11,038 nt of DNA from JBFIHZ01 sp041601535 (GCA_041601535.1 JBFIHZ010000110.1:1-11038), one strand, 5' to 3'; numbered from the stretch's first letter, positions 1-7,615 are shown. A program made the numbers and translations. Notes: generated by a model not told the origin, from the letters alone.

Positions 1-986
1 TCATCCGGGTGCTGCGCATCGAGATGAACATGGGCACTGTAGCTGGGGCCATGGTCCTGGTGGTAAGGGCACTCATTGGCGCCGCCCGCGCCGTAGCTTT
101 CCCACGGAAAGGCGCTGGAGTCCTTGTGGCTGTACTGGAAGTTGGCCAGTTCCATATCAAAAAACGCCGGCAACACATGATAGCCGTTAAGGTTGGGCTG
201 GTTGCCGCTTTGTGGCACCACCTGCTGGTTGTCATCCAGCAGGGTCAGGTCCACCTGTACCAGGTCAAACCGGTTGGACGTGACCGTCAGGCTGGCGCGG
301 CCCGCCTGTGGGTTGCTGAGGTCCACCGCGTTGAACACCACACTGGTGTTGTTGGCGGCCGCATAGGGCAAAACACCCAGCGGGTGGATGGCATCACGCG
401 ACCAGGCGGAAAACGGATCGCTGGCCGGTGCATCGCGGACTTCGAAATGCAGGTGGGCAAAACCCGACCCGCTGCTGCCGGTGTATCCCAGCAGTTGTCC
501 CTTGCTGACCGTTTCATCCGGGCTGACCACCCAGCTGCTGATGTGCAGGTAATAACTGTGGTAGCAGCCCTGCGCTGAGCAACTGCTTTCGCCGGGGCGG
601 AAATGCCGCAGGCTGACCAGCGGGTCGGAATAGCTGGAATGGTTGCCGGCAGTGCGCACCACGCCATCTGCGATGGCAAAAAATGGCGTACCTTCCGGCG
701 TGGCAATGTCCACGCCGCGATGGAAGTCATAGCGGTTGTTTTCCGAAGCCAGCGGCCGCGGCCCAAAGGTGGCGGACAATGGCTCGTCGGCATAAGCGGC
801 ATTGCCGAAACGCTCGGCCGGGCAGCCATCCGCCGCCGTCCAGCCCGGCGGCGGGTTATCGGTGATGCGGCCGCATAACGGCCAGACGGTATCCGGGTCG
901 AGCGCCCCTGCATGGCTGTCCGCAACGTTTGCAAACATGGCCAGCAGCAGCACCACGGCTGGCAGGCTGATTGGATTTCTCATCAT
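1..986 (-). CDS. M23 family zinc metallopeptidase, exported (C-terminus cut by window edge)
   Basis: Probable peptidoglycan endopeptidase of the M23/LytM family, acting in the periplasm or outside the cell. About 328 codons are visible and the frame is still open at base 1. Residues 1-27 form a signal peptide (hydrophobic run VVLLLAMF, then a polar SHAGA stretch). The catalytic domain spans about 68-205. It has the zinc ligands H89 and D93 in HRGVD, the YLHIS motif with H148, the GQLLGYTGSSGSG loop (164-176), and HLHFE with H178 and H180. All the expected metal and catalytic residues are therefore present. About 120 further residues, beta-rich by eye and of no family I recognise, follow the domain. 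An AAGGGGA ribosome site precedes two tandem ATGs. The second (base 983) is better spaced, so the start is 986 or 983. It is transcribed away from the ATP-grasp gene. The peptidase call is firm; the cellular role is inferred from the family. Confidence 0.9.
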   Translation of the reverse strand, partial: MMRNPISLPAVVLLLAMFANVADSHAGALDPDTVWPLCGRITDNPPPGWTAADGCPAERFGNAAYADEPLSATFGPRPLASENNRYDFHRGVDIATPEGTPFFAIADGVVRTAGNHSSYSDPLVSLRHFRPGESSCSAQGCYHSYYLHISSWVVSPDETVSKGQLLGYTGSSGSGFAHLHFEVRDAPASDPFSAWSRDAIHPLGVLPYAAANNTSVVFNAVDLSNPQAGRASLTVTSNRFDLVQVDLTLLDDNQQVVPQSGNQPNLNGYHVLPAFFDMELANFQYSHKDSSAFPWESYGAGGANECPYHQDHGPSYSAHVHLDAQHPD

Positions 987-1029
987 GTTCCCCTTGTTCG
1001 TAGTCAGACCAATCCCTGTTGACAATCAA

Positions 1030-1035
1030 AGTATA
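1030..1035 (-). promoter_or_regulatory. candidate -10 box for the M23 peptidase gene
   Basis: The minus strand reads TATACT here, matching the sigma-70 -10 consensus at five of six positions. It lies about 44 bases upstream of the start codon. No good -35 hexamer sits 16-18 bases upstream (that stretch reads roughly CGGAAA), so this is only a candidate. Confidence 0.3.
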
Positions 1036-1076
1036 GCGGCCTGCGGCAGAATTTTCCGTTATGGCCCGGTTGTGCG

Positions 1077-1105
1077 TTGGCCCGGTGCCTGTTCGGCGAT
1101 ACAAA
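1077..1105 (+). promoter_or_regulatory. candidate promoter for the ATP-grasp gene
   Basis: TTGGCC (1077-1082) and TACAAA (1100-1105) are separated by exactly 17 bases, each matching its sigma-70 consensus at four of six positions. It would give a leader of about 100 bases before the TTG start. It lies in the roughly 225-base divergent gap between the peptidase and ligase genes, where promoters for both genes are expected. Confidence 0.3.
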
Positions 1106-1213
1106 ATACCGGCTTTGGCTTGGGTCTGAGCGGGGTTTTCGGCTACCCTAGCCCGCTTTGCCCTGGCAGGCATGTTCCGGGCACGTTGCGGACCGGTTGA
1201 TGGGAGAAACCCT

Positions 1214-2080
1214 TTGAAACAATGCGCCTTTCTGACGCTGCAGGAAACCGGCGATTTCGTGATCGATGACGTGCACGCCATCGAACCATTGCGCGACCTG
1301 GGTTGGAATGTCAGCGTGCTGCCCTGGCAGCAAACCGCGCGTGACTGGAGCGAATTTGCCGCCGTGATTATTCGCTCCACCTGGGATTACTTTACCGATG
1401 TGGATGCATTTATGGGGGTATTGCAGCGCATCGATGAACAGTCCACGCTGGCCAATCCGCTGGAACTGGTGCGCTGGAACCTGGCCAAGACCTATCTGCG
1501 TGACTTGGAGCAGCAGGGTATCGGCATTGTACCCACGCTGTGGACGGACGAATTGCAGCCGGACAGCCTGCCGGCCTGCTTCGATCAACTGGACGTGGAC
1601 GAACTCGTCATCAAACCGGTAATCGGTGCCAACGGCGAGGATACCTTCCGCCTGCAGCGGCACGAGGCTGCTGCCCAGGCCGCGCCGCTGGTGCCGCTGT
1701 TCCGGCAGCGGCCCTTGATGGTGCAACGATTTATGCCATCCATCCTCGACGAAGGCGAGTACTCGCTGTTTTTCTTCAGCGGGCGGTTCAGCCATGCCAT
1801 TTTGAAAGTTCCGGCGGGAGACGAGTTCCGCTCGCAGGAGGAACGCGGCGCAGCCATCAGCCCGGTGCAACCGGAAGCGCGCTTGCTGCAGCGCGCCACC
1901 GAAGCGCTGGCCTGCGTACAGCCCACTCCCTTGTATGCACGCATTGACCTGGTGCGCGATGCTGCAGGTGATTTTGTGCTGATGGAGCTTGAGCTGATCG
2001 AGCCGTCGTTGTACCTGCGCACGGACCCCGCTGCGCCGGCTCATTTTGCCCGTGCGGTGGATGACTGGTTGCAGCGCTGA
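1214..2080 (+). CDS. ATP-grasp family ligase, DcsG-like (substrate unknown)
   Basis: Cytosolic enzyme of the ATP-grasp superfamily, which couples ATP hydrolysis to carboxylate-amine (or similar) bond formation through an acyl-phosphate. The 288 residues match the length of the family that includes the cycloserine ligase DcsG. Motifs in order: RSTWDYF (54-60), NPLELVRWNLAKTYL (81-95), the nucleotide-binding KPVIGANG loop (134-141), MVQRFM (169-174), GEYSLFFFSGRFSHAILK (181-198), ARIDLV (242-247) and ELELIEPSLYL (258-268), whose acidic residues would bind magnesium. I chose the TTG at 1214 because GGGAGA lies six bases upstream and homology begins at KQCAFL. The open frame extends to an ATG at 1172, but those 14 extra residues lack a ribosome site and look non-homologous. 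There are no signal peptide and no membrane segments. No biosynthetic partner is visible nearby, so the substrate cannot be assigned, and cycloserine synthesis should not be inferred. Confidence 0.85.
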   Translation: MKQCAFLTLQETGDFVIDDVHAIEPLRDLGWNVSVLPWQQTARDWSEFAAVIIRSTWDYFTDVDAFMGVLQRIDEQSTLANPLELVRWNLAKTYLRDLEQQGIGIVPTLWTDELQPDSLPACFDQLDVDELVIKPVIGANGEDTFRLQRHEAAAQAAPLVPLFRQRPLMVQRFMPSILDEGEYSLFFFSGRFSHAILKVPAGDEFRSQEERGAAISPVQPEARLLQRATEALACVQPTPLYARIDLVRDAAGDFVLMELELIEPSLYLRTDPAAPAHFARAVDDWLQR

Positions 2081-2157
2081 GTTCAGGCCGAAGGGGGTAT
2101 GGGCCTGCGCTGCAGGCGCTGACCCTGCAGATTGCAAATTGATTGCCGGATACAACG

Positions 2158-2184
2158 GCGGCTCTCCGTTTCCCGGAGAGCCGC
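2158..2184. terminator. strong hairpin between convergent genes, likely bidirectional terminator
   Basis: GCGGCTCTCCG (2158-2168) and CGGAGAGCCGC (2174-2184) form a perfect 11-bp stem with a five-base loop. It sits 78 bases after the ATP-grasp stop and 39 bases after the stop of the convergent BNR gene, where a shared terminator is expected. Neither side has a proper T run, so termination is inferred from stem strength and position. Confidence 0.65.
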
Positions 2185-2222
2185 TGCTTGGGCTGGCACT
2201 TGGGCGCGTGCCGCTGCCCGGC

Positions 2223-5200
2223 TCAGATTTTGGGTGATGCCACGTAAGGCACACCCTGGTCCTGCGCCCAGCGGTTGATGGGTTCGATATGGGTTTCGTT
2301 GAGGTCACGCAACTCGGCCTTGCGCTGTGCCCACTCGGCTTTCAGGTCGGCCAGGCGGTCCATGGCACCGCCGGTGACCGGCGCGCCGGTGTAGTCGATG
2401 ACATCCAGCAGAAAACGTATCTGCCCGGCCAGCATGGTTTCCCAGGCATCCTCATCCTCGTAAGTTTCATGCAGGTGCTGATCCAACTGGTGATCCCACT
2501 GGGTGATGGCTTCAACTGCGGCTTCGCCGGACTGCTGCAGGCCCGCGTCATCCGGGTAAGCAGCCATCAGGGCTTCGATCTGGTCGCGCGCCGCACGGGT
2601 TTCGCCCATGCGCTGCAAGACCTCATCCAGCAGGTTGGCGGTTTCAGTGGCGCGTGCGGTCCACTCGGTAATTTCCGCCGGGCTGGCGGAAACGTTCGGG
2701 TCCATCTGCAGCGTGAAAGTGCCGCCTTGCACGGTGTTGCCATCAGCGGTCAGCCGGGCGCTGTAACTGCCGGGTGGTACGCTGGGGCCGCCATAACCGG
2801 CATGAATACTCACATCTTCAATGCAGGTCACGCCATCGCGGCGCATGTCCCAGGCCCAGCTGTGCAGGCCCTTGGTGGTGGCCGGGTAATCCAGCGTAAA
2901 CGGGCGGCGCGGATCCATATTGGCAATCAGGCAGCGGTCGAAATCGCTTTCCTCGCTGGAGTAGCTGCGCACCACATTACCAGCCGAATCAAGAATTTCG
3001 ATCTGCAGGGAGTCTTCCAGATCATTTTCCAGCGTGTAATACAGCGTGACGCTGCGGCTGGGGTTGGCGCCTTCAAAATCACCGGGCCCGCCCTCGTCGT
3101 GGATCATTACCACGTTGCCGGGGGTCAGTAACTGGCTCGGCCCGCTGCCAAAGCCACTGGCGGCGGCGCGTACCACGTACAGGTCGTCCAGCACCCAGAA
3201 GGACCGGCCCTGGGTGGCAGCCACCAGATTGTCCTGGCGGATGGCGAGGTCGGTAATGGGCACTTCGGGCAGGTTGAGCTGCATTGACTGCCAGTTGCCA
3301 CCGTCATCGAACGACACGAACAGCCCGGTTTCGGTGCCGGCGTACAGCAGGCCTTTGCGCGCCGGGTCCTCGCGCACCACGCGTACAAAGGTGTCCAGCG
3401 GCAGGCCCTTGTCCAGCCGCTTCCAGCTTTTACCGTAATCGGTGGTCTTGTAGATATAGGGTTTGAAGTCATTCAGCTTGAAGCCGGTAACCGCCAGGTA
3501 CACCGTGCCGGGGTCGTGCGGGCTGATCTCGATGGCGTTGATCATGGCCTCGCTGCCGTGACGCGGTGACACGTCTTGCCAGCTCTCGCCGTTGTCACGC
3601 GTCACGTGAACCAGGCCATCATCACTACCCACCCAGATGGTACCGGCCTCGTGTGGTGATTCCACGAGGTAGAAAATGGTGTTGTAAAACTCCGCGCCGA
3701 CATTTTCGGGCGTCAGCGGACCGCCATTCCGGCCCTGTTTTTCCGGGTCATTGCGGGTCAGGTCGGGGCTGAACTCGGTCCACGTGGCGCCGCGGTCATC
3801 GCTGCGCAGGATCAGCTGGGTGCCAAAATAGATAATTGACGGATCATGCGGCGACACGGCCACCGGTGCGTTCCAGTTGGCGCGGTATTTGAGGTCTTTG
3901 GCGTCCTTGCCAAACACCATTTCCGGATAGGGAATAATGTAACGGGTGCGGCGCGTCTCGTGGTTGTACTCGCTCAGGGTGCCATTGATGGTGGTGGCAT
4001 AAACCAGCGTCGGGTCTTCCGGGTCGAAAGCGATATGAGCGCTTTCACCACCCCCTACGGCGAAATAATCATCCACACCGATGCCGCCGTCGTGGGCCTG
4101 GCTGGCAATGGCCACGGTGGAATTGTCCTGCTGGCCGCCATAGATGCGGTAGGGCGTCTGGTTGTCGGTGGCCACGCGGTAAAACTGCGCGGTGGGCTGG
4201 TTCATGATGCTGGACCAGGTCTGGCCGCCGTCAAAGGTCACGGTGGCACCACCGTCATTGCCACTGATCATATTCTGACTGTCTTGCGGGTTGATCCAGT
4301 GGTCGTGGTGGTCACCGTGCGGGGTGGATTTCAGCTCCCAGGTGTGGCCGCCATCAATCGACTTCATCAGGCCGGTATTGAGCACGTAAACCGTGTCGGC
4401 GTTGATTGGATCGGCTTCAATATGGATGTAGTACCAGGCGCGGGTGTGCAGCACGCGGTGGCCATTGATCAGGCTCCAGTTTTCCCCGCCGTCTTCACTG
4501 CGCCACAAGCCGCCCTGACCGGGTTCCGCCTCGATGATGGCGTAAACGCGCTCGGGCCGGCTGTCCGATACATCAATGCCGATTTTGCCGATCATTTCCG
4601 GCAGGCCGCCGCTCAGCTTGGTCCAGCTGTCGCCACCGTCTGTTGATTTGAAAATGCCGCCATCGGTGCCGCCCGACTGGATATACCAGGGTTTGCGGCC
4701 GTGGTGCCACATGCCGGCATACAGGATGCGCGGGTTGGTCGGATCCATGCGCAGGTCAGAAGCGCCGGTATGCGGGCCGGTTTTCAGCACATGCTGCCAG
4801 GTTTTGCCGCCATCGGTGGTGCGGAACACCCCGCGTTCCGGGTTCGGCCCCCAGATCTGGCCCTGTACGCCCACGTAGGCGATGTCCGGGTTGGTCGGGT
4901 GAATGCGGATCTTGGAAATCTGGCCAGATTCCTTCAGCCCGATATGCGTCCAGGTTTTACCGCCATCGGTGGACTTGTATACGCCGTCACCATGGCTGGT
5001 GGTGACGCCGCGAATGGGGGATTCACCGGTGCCAACGTACAGCACGTTATGATCCGAGTCCGCCACGGCCACCGCGCCGATGGTGCCCACATTGAAAAAT
5101 CCGTCGGAGATATTCTCCCAGGTGGTGCCGGCGTTTTCCGTTTTCCATACGCCGCCGCCGGTAGCGCCCATGTAATACAGGTTGGGCTTGCCCGGCACAC

Positions 5201-5375
5201 CGGTCACCGCCGTTACGCGGCCGCCGCGCCAGGGCCCGATCAGGCGCCAGTCGAGGCCGCTAAGGCTTTCGTCAAGTTTCGAGGTCTGGTTTTGTGCCAG
5301 AAGCGGAGCTGCTGACAGCAGCAAGGCAATCAGTGCGGGTAATAACACCCACAGAACGCGATTTTTTGAGGGCAT
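2223..5375 (-). CDS. exported BNR/Asp-box (sortilin-like) beta-propeller protein, 1050 aa
   Basis: Large secreted or periplasmic protein of the family often labelled glycosyl hydrolase, sortilin N-terminal-like or WD40/YVTN/BNR-like. No hydrolase activity can be assigned from sequence. Residues 1-28 are a signal peptide (KNR, a long Leu/Ala core, then SAAPLLAQ). Eleven Asp-boxes of the type S-x-D-x-G-x-T-W lie near residues 79, 135, 186, 244, 293, 339, 380, 525, 592, 644 and 688. The spacing suggests a first seven-bladed propeller (about 40-400) and a second one (about 400-740). A histidine-rich HGDHHDHW motif (353-360), followed by a GNDGG motif, lies on the sixth blade. Residues about 770-895 look like a beta-sandwich, and 900-1050 is helical and charged. 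I chose the ATG at 5375 because it begins the signal peptide directly. The upstream ATG at 5426 adds 17 polar residues and also lacks a good ribosome site. Propeller architecture is certain; function is unknown. Confidence 0.88.
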   Translation of the reverse strand: MPSKNRVLWVLLPALIALLLSAAPLLAQNQTSKLDESLSGLDWRLIGPWRGGRVTAVTGVPGKPNLYYMGATGGGVWKTENAGTTWENISDGFFNVGTIGAVAVADSDHNVLYVGTGESPIRGVTTSHGDGVYKSTDGGKTWTHIGLKESGQISKIRIHPTNPDIAYVGVQGQIWGPNPERGVFRTTDGGKTWQHVLKTGPHTGASDLRMDPTNPRILYAGMWHHGRKPWYIQSGGTDGGIFKSTDGGDSWTKLSGGLPEMIGKIGIDVSDSRPERVYAIIEAEPGQGGLWRSEDGGENWSLINGHRVLHTRAWYYIHIEADPINADTVYVLNTGLMKSIDGGHTWELKSTPHGDHHDHWINPQDSQNMISGNDGGATVTFDGGQTWSSIMNQPTAQFYRVATDNQTPYRIYGGQQDNSTVAIASQAHDGGIGVDDYFAVGGGESAHIAFDPEDPTLVYATTINGTLSEYNHETRRTRYIIPYPEMVFGKDAKDLKYRANWNAPVAVSPHDPSIIYFGTQLILRSDDRGATWTEFSPDLTRNDPEKQGRNGGPLTPENVGAEFYNTIFYLVESPHEAGTIWVGSDDGLVHVTRDNGESWQDVSPRHGSEAMINAIEISPHDPGTVYLAVTGFKLNDFKPYIYKTTDYGKSWKRLDKGLPLDTFVRVVREDPARKGLLYAGTETGLFVSFDDGGNWQSMQLNLPEVPITDLAIRQDNLVAATQGRSFWVLDDLYVVRAAASGFGSGPSQLLTPGNVVMIHDEGGPGDFEGANPSRSVTLYYTLENDLEDSLQIEILDSAGNVVRSYSSEESDFDRCLIANMDPRRPFTLDYPATTKGLHSWAWDMRRDGVTCIEDVSIHAGYGGPSVPPGSYSARLTADGNTVQGGTFTLQMDPNVSASPAEITEWTARATETANLLDEVLQRMGETRAARDQIEALMAAYPDDAGLQQSGEAAVEAITQWDHQLDQHLHETYEDEDAWETMLAGQIRFLLDVIDYTGAPVTGGAMDRLADLKAEWAQRKAELRDLNETHIEPINRWAQDQGVPYVASPKI

Positions 5376-5440
5376 GGGTTTGGATTCTCTGTTTCGGGGT
5401 TCGGCCAGGCAATTAGTGCCATTCATAATGGTTTTTACCA

Positions 5441-5458
5441 GTGCTTTCGAATGAGCAC
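5441..5458. repeat. small inverted repeat upstream of the BNR gene
   Basis: GTGCT (5441-5445) and AGCAC (5454-5458) form a five-base inverted repeat with an eight-base spacer, 66-83 bases upstream of the BNR start. It could be an operator half-site pair or chance. I saw no second copy in the window. Confidence 0.25.
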
Positions 5459-5514
5459 GATGAACAATTCAGGCCACAGAATACTGAATTCCGTGGCGGG
5501 GCGCACCCAAAGGC

Positions 5515-5540
5515 GGCGGGCAGTGTGCCACACGCCCGCC
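5515..5540 (-). terminator. hairpin downstream of the SnoaL-like gene
   Basis: GGCGGGC (5515-5521) pairs with GCCCGCC (5534-5540). The inner GTGT/ACAC also pairs, giving a stem of about eleven pairs with a bulged base and a tiny loop. On the minus strand it begins 17 bases after the SnoaL-like stop and is followed by GCCTTTGGG, a short T run only. A terminator, possibly leaky into the BNR gene, is the likely role. Confidence 0.5.
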
Positions 5541-5556
5541 AGCGGGTAGCCAGTCT

Positions 5557-6009
5557 TCAGTTTTCGGGGTCTTCGGGCGGCAGCGGCAGTGACGCATGGT
5601 CGGCGATATACAGCCAGCGCCCATCGCTGCCTTTTTTGGCCACATCCATGTAGCGTCCTGCCATGTCAAACGGATCACCGCCTGCATGTGGCTGCACGGT
5701 TAGCGTGAACCGGCCCCAGGCTGCGGCCAGGTCGCCAGATACTTCCATATGTCCGTCAGCAAGCGCCACATTGGTTACCTGGTATTGCTGAAAAAAGGCT
5801 TGCCACGACTGGCGCACGGCATCGGGCCCTGTCTCCATCATGACTTCTACCGGGAAATTGACGGCATCCGCGGTATAGCACGCGGCCAGGCCGTCAGCAT
5901 TATTGGCGCGCATGGCGGCAACAAAGGCATCCTGCAGCGCCTGGGGACTGTCAAACGCGAGCACATTGCTGTTGAACAGGGCGATGAGAACCAGTAGCGC
6001 AGATTTCAT
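5557..6009 (-). CDS. exported SnoaL/NTF2-like protein (YybH/DUF4440 type), 150 aa
   Basis: Small single-domain protein with the cone-shaped alpha+beta NTF2 fold, by family resemblance. An N-terminal signal peptide (MKSALLVLIALFNSNVLA) indicates export. The body starts with the typical helix (PQALQDAFVAAMRANNADGLAACY) and continues TADAVNFP. It ends with the strand WLYIADHASLPLPP, which matches the WRYIVDHAS-type ending common in YybH-like secreted members. Such proteins bind small ligands or act as stress-related accessory proteins; no catalytic residues can be named here. The ATG at 6009 has an AGGAG site eight bases upstream and begins the signal peptide. An earlier in-frame start 11 codons upstream has no such support. 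It lies 181 bases upstream of the BNR gene on the same strand, with a hairpin between, so co-transcription is uncertain. Confidence 0.78.
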   Translation of the reverse strand: MKSALLVLIALFNSNVLAFDSPQALQDAFVAAMRANNADGLAACYTADAVNFPVEVMMETGPDAVRQSWQAFFQQYQVTNVALADGHMEVSGDLAAAWGRFTLTVQPHAGGDPFDMAGRYMDVAKKGSDGRWLYIADHASLPLPPEDPEN

Positions 6010-6062
6010 ACTCCATACTCCTGAACCAGGTTGAGAGAGCACTAGGGCTGACTTGCCCGGCT

Positions 6063-6068
6063 AATATA
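6063..6068 (-). promoter_or_regulatory. candidate -10 box for the SnoaL-like gene
   Basis: The minus strand reads TATATT, five of six matches to the -10 consensus, about 54 bases upstream of the start codon in the divergent gap 6010-6164. The -35 region is poor. A second AT-rich box, TATATT on the plus strand at 6119-6124, could serve the divergent beta-helix gene but also lacks a good -35. Confidence 0.25.
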
Positions 6069-6164
6069 GAACAGAAAGCTTACGCAAGGCCATGCCAGGA
6101 CCGGTTTCCAGATCATGTTATATTTCCCGAACCATTTGCTTTTGTCATCAGGCAGGAATGTGAT

Positions 6165-7490
6165 ATGACCCGGATCCCCTGCGGCTTTTGTAAAATCTGG
6201 CTCATCCTGCTGATGAGCCTGACCGCCATGTCCTGCCCGGCCGCAGTCATTACTGTGGATGTGCTCAGCGACACCGGGGCAGCGCCTTCCCGTTGCGAAT
6301 TGCGTTCCGCCATCGTGGCTGCCAACGATGACATCGTGGTGGATTCCTGCCCCGCCGGTTCCGGCTCGGATGTCATTGAATTCAGCGTGGCGGGCACTAT
6401 CGTTCTGACCAGCACATTACCTGATATTGATAACCCACTGGAAATCAATGGACCGGAGAATGAAGAGTTAGTGATTGATGGTACGGGTACGTACCGGCAG
6501 TTCAATTTTGTAGCCGGTAGCGGTGCCGCTGCGGTCCGCCGGCTGGTTTTAAGCCGCGGGGTGTCTGCTGATTATGGTGGCTGCATGCGTTCGGGTAGCA
6601 CTACGCTGGTGATTGAGGACATGGTGTTCTCCAAGTGCAGCTCGTCGTTGCAAGGGGGTGCATTGGCGCTGATCGGGCCATCACCGGTTACCATTCAGCG
6701 CAGTCTGTTCACCACCAACCAGTCAAGCCTGGGTGGCGGCGCCCTGTTCGCAACCATTGGTCCGGTCAATGTTACGGACTCCACATTTGATGGTAACGAC
6801 TCGACCTCGGGAGGGGCGATTCAGATCACCCTGCCCACCATAAACCTGCTGCGCTGCACCCTGCACGATAATCGCGCGACCAGCAATGGCGGCGCAATCG
6901 AGGTGGCGAACTCTACCGCCGCGGCGAATATCATCAGTTCCACCATCAGCGCAAATATTGCTGATAGCGATACCAACGGGGCCGGCGGGGGCGGTGGCAT
7001 TTTTATTTCAACCGGCAGCCTGGTACTGGAAAACACCATTGTCAGCGGCAACCTGGATTTATCCCCGGGTGATCCGGACCCCAGTCCGGATATTTATCTG
7101 CTGTCACCCCAGTCAGTTACCAGTAATGGCTACAACCTGATCGGCATCAATGCGGGAGCCGAAACGGAATTTCCTGCCGGGAACCCCAATGCATCGCAGG
7201 ATTACGTGGGTACTCCGGGGATTCCGCTGGACGCCGGTTTGCTGGCGCTGGGATCGTACGGCGGCCCCGTGCCCACCATGCCGTCGGGCGATGTCGGCCC
7301 GGTCATTGATCAGGGCAGTTGCGCTGGTGAGCTGGCTGATCAGCGGGGCTTTTCCAACCCGGACTCCGGCCTGAGAATTAATGACCTGTTGCCGGCCAAT
7401 GCAGACGACGGCTGCGATATTGGCGCGGTTGAATTGCCGCTGCTGCCGGAACACGTATTCGCTGACGGCTTTGAGGTTGAGACTCCGTAA
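6165..7490 (+). CDS. secreted right-handed parallel beta-helix protein with CSLREA-like motif, choice-of-anchor-Q region and FADGFE tail
   Basis: Extracellular or surface repeat protein of 441 residues. Residues 1-27 are a signal peptide (IWLILLMSLTAMSCPAA). A CSLREA-type motif, CELRSAI, follows at 44-50 after a VDVLSDTG strand. From about 80 to 300 there are stacked beta-helix rungs with the alternating GGA[IL] signature (about 164, 191, 216, 242 and 276) and F/L-x-x-N turns, as in Pmp-like and pectate-lyase-like helices. Residues 354-424 (DAGLLALGSYGGPVPTM, ending GCDIGAVEL) resemble the choice-of-anchor Q domain. The protein ends with VFADGFE (431-437), a short acidic-aromatic tail. Start support: AGGA seven bases before the ATG. 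No pectate lyase catalytic residues are recognisable, so an adhesive or structural role is more likely than an enzymatic one, but that is inference. It diverges from the SnoaL-like gene. Confidence 0.88.
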   Translation: MTRIPCGFCKIWLILLMSLTAMSCPAAVITVDVLSDTGAAPSRCELRSAIVAANDDIVVDSCPAGSGSDVIEFSVAGTIVLTSTLPDIDNPLEINGPENEELVIDGTGTYRQFNFVAGSGAAAVRRLVLSRGVSADYGGCMRSGSTTLVIEDMVFSKCSSSLQGGALALIGPSPVTIQRSLFTTNQSSLGGGALFATIGPVNVTDSTFDGNDSTSGGAIQITLPTINLLRCTLHDNRATSNGGAIEVANSTAAANIISSTISANIADSDTNGAGGGGGIFISTGSLVLENTIVSGNLDLSPGDPDPSPDIYLLSPQSVTSNGYNLIGINAGAETEFPAGNPNASQDYVGTPGIPLDAGLLALGSYGGPVPTMPSGDVGPVIDQGSCAGELADQRGFSNPDSGLRINDLLPANADDGCDIGAVELPLLPEHVFADGFEVETP

Positions 7491-7568
7491 GTTTGTGTGA
7501 TGTTGAGCTGATACCACGCCTTCCGTTATCCGCATAGCCCGGACTTGTTCTTAAGCAAATACCCACAA

Positions 7569-7588
7569 AGTACACTATCTTTTGTACT
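7569..7588. repeat. inverted repeat overlapping the terminator stem
   Basis: AGTAC (7569-7573) and GTACT (7584-7588) form a perfect five-base inverted repeat with a ten-base loop. Its right arm shares bases 7587-7588 with the left arm of the next hairpin, so the two RNA structures could not both form fully. Confidence 0.35.
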
Positions 7589-7615
7589 ACGACAGTTTTC
7601 GTGGTAGGGTTTTTT
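7587..7615 (+). terminator. Rho-independent terminator-like hairpin with T6 tail
   Basis: CTACGAC (7587-7593) pairs with GTGGTAG (7601-7607) over seven positions with one G-G mismatch, loop AGTTTTC. Two Gs and then six Ts (7610-7615) follow. It lies 97 bases after the beta-helix stop and 78 bases before the NHL gene start, so it most likely ends the upstream transcript. The stem is modest, so leakage is plausible. Confidence 0.55.

Noticed and set aside
287..934. 215-codon minus-strand frame inside the M23 gene
   Set aside because: Same strand but a different frame from the peptidase. The product is Arg/Pro/Ala-rich with no domain, whereas the other frame has all the M23 motifs.
1019..1024. 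Perfect TTGACA on the plus strand
   Set aside because: No -10-like hexamer lies 16-18 bases downstream (that stretch is GC-rich), so it is not a convincing promoter. TACAAA at 1100 pairs better with TTGGCC.
1214..2080. Cycloserine biosynthesis (DcsG) cluster
   Set aside because: The ligase resembles that family, but none of the other cycloserine genes (serine acetyltransferase-like, racemase, haem protein) is visible in the flanks.
2104..2118. GCCTGC-GCT-GCAGGC hairpin after the ATP-grasp stop
   Set aside because: Only six pairs with a three-base loop and no T run. The 11-bp stem at 2158-2184 is a far better terminator.
1148..2308. 386-codon open frame on the minus strand opposite the ATP-grasp gene
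   Set aside because: It lies antisense to a gene with clear family motifs, and its translation is low-complexity and rich in Arg/Gln/His without recognisable domains. It also overlaps the shared terminator and the end of the BNR gene. A GC-rich shadow frame.
3846..4646. 266-codon open frame on the plus strand inside the BNR gene (also 2289-3131)
   Set aside because: The opposite strand encodes clear Asp-box repeats. The plus-strand products are Gly/Val/His-rich with repetitive composition that mirrors those repeats.
2223..5375. Repeated Asp-box DNA as a CRISPR-like or tandem DNA repeat
   Set aside because: The periodicity is in the protein. The underlying bases differ between copies and the spacing is that of propeller blades, with no conserved direct repeat.
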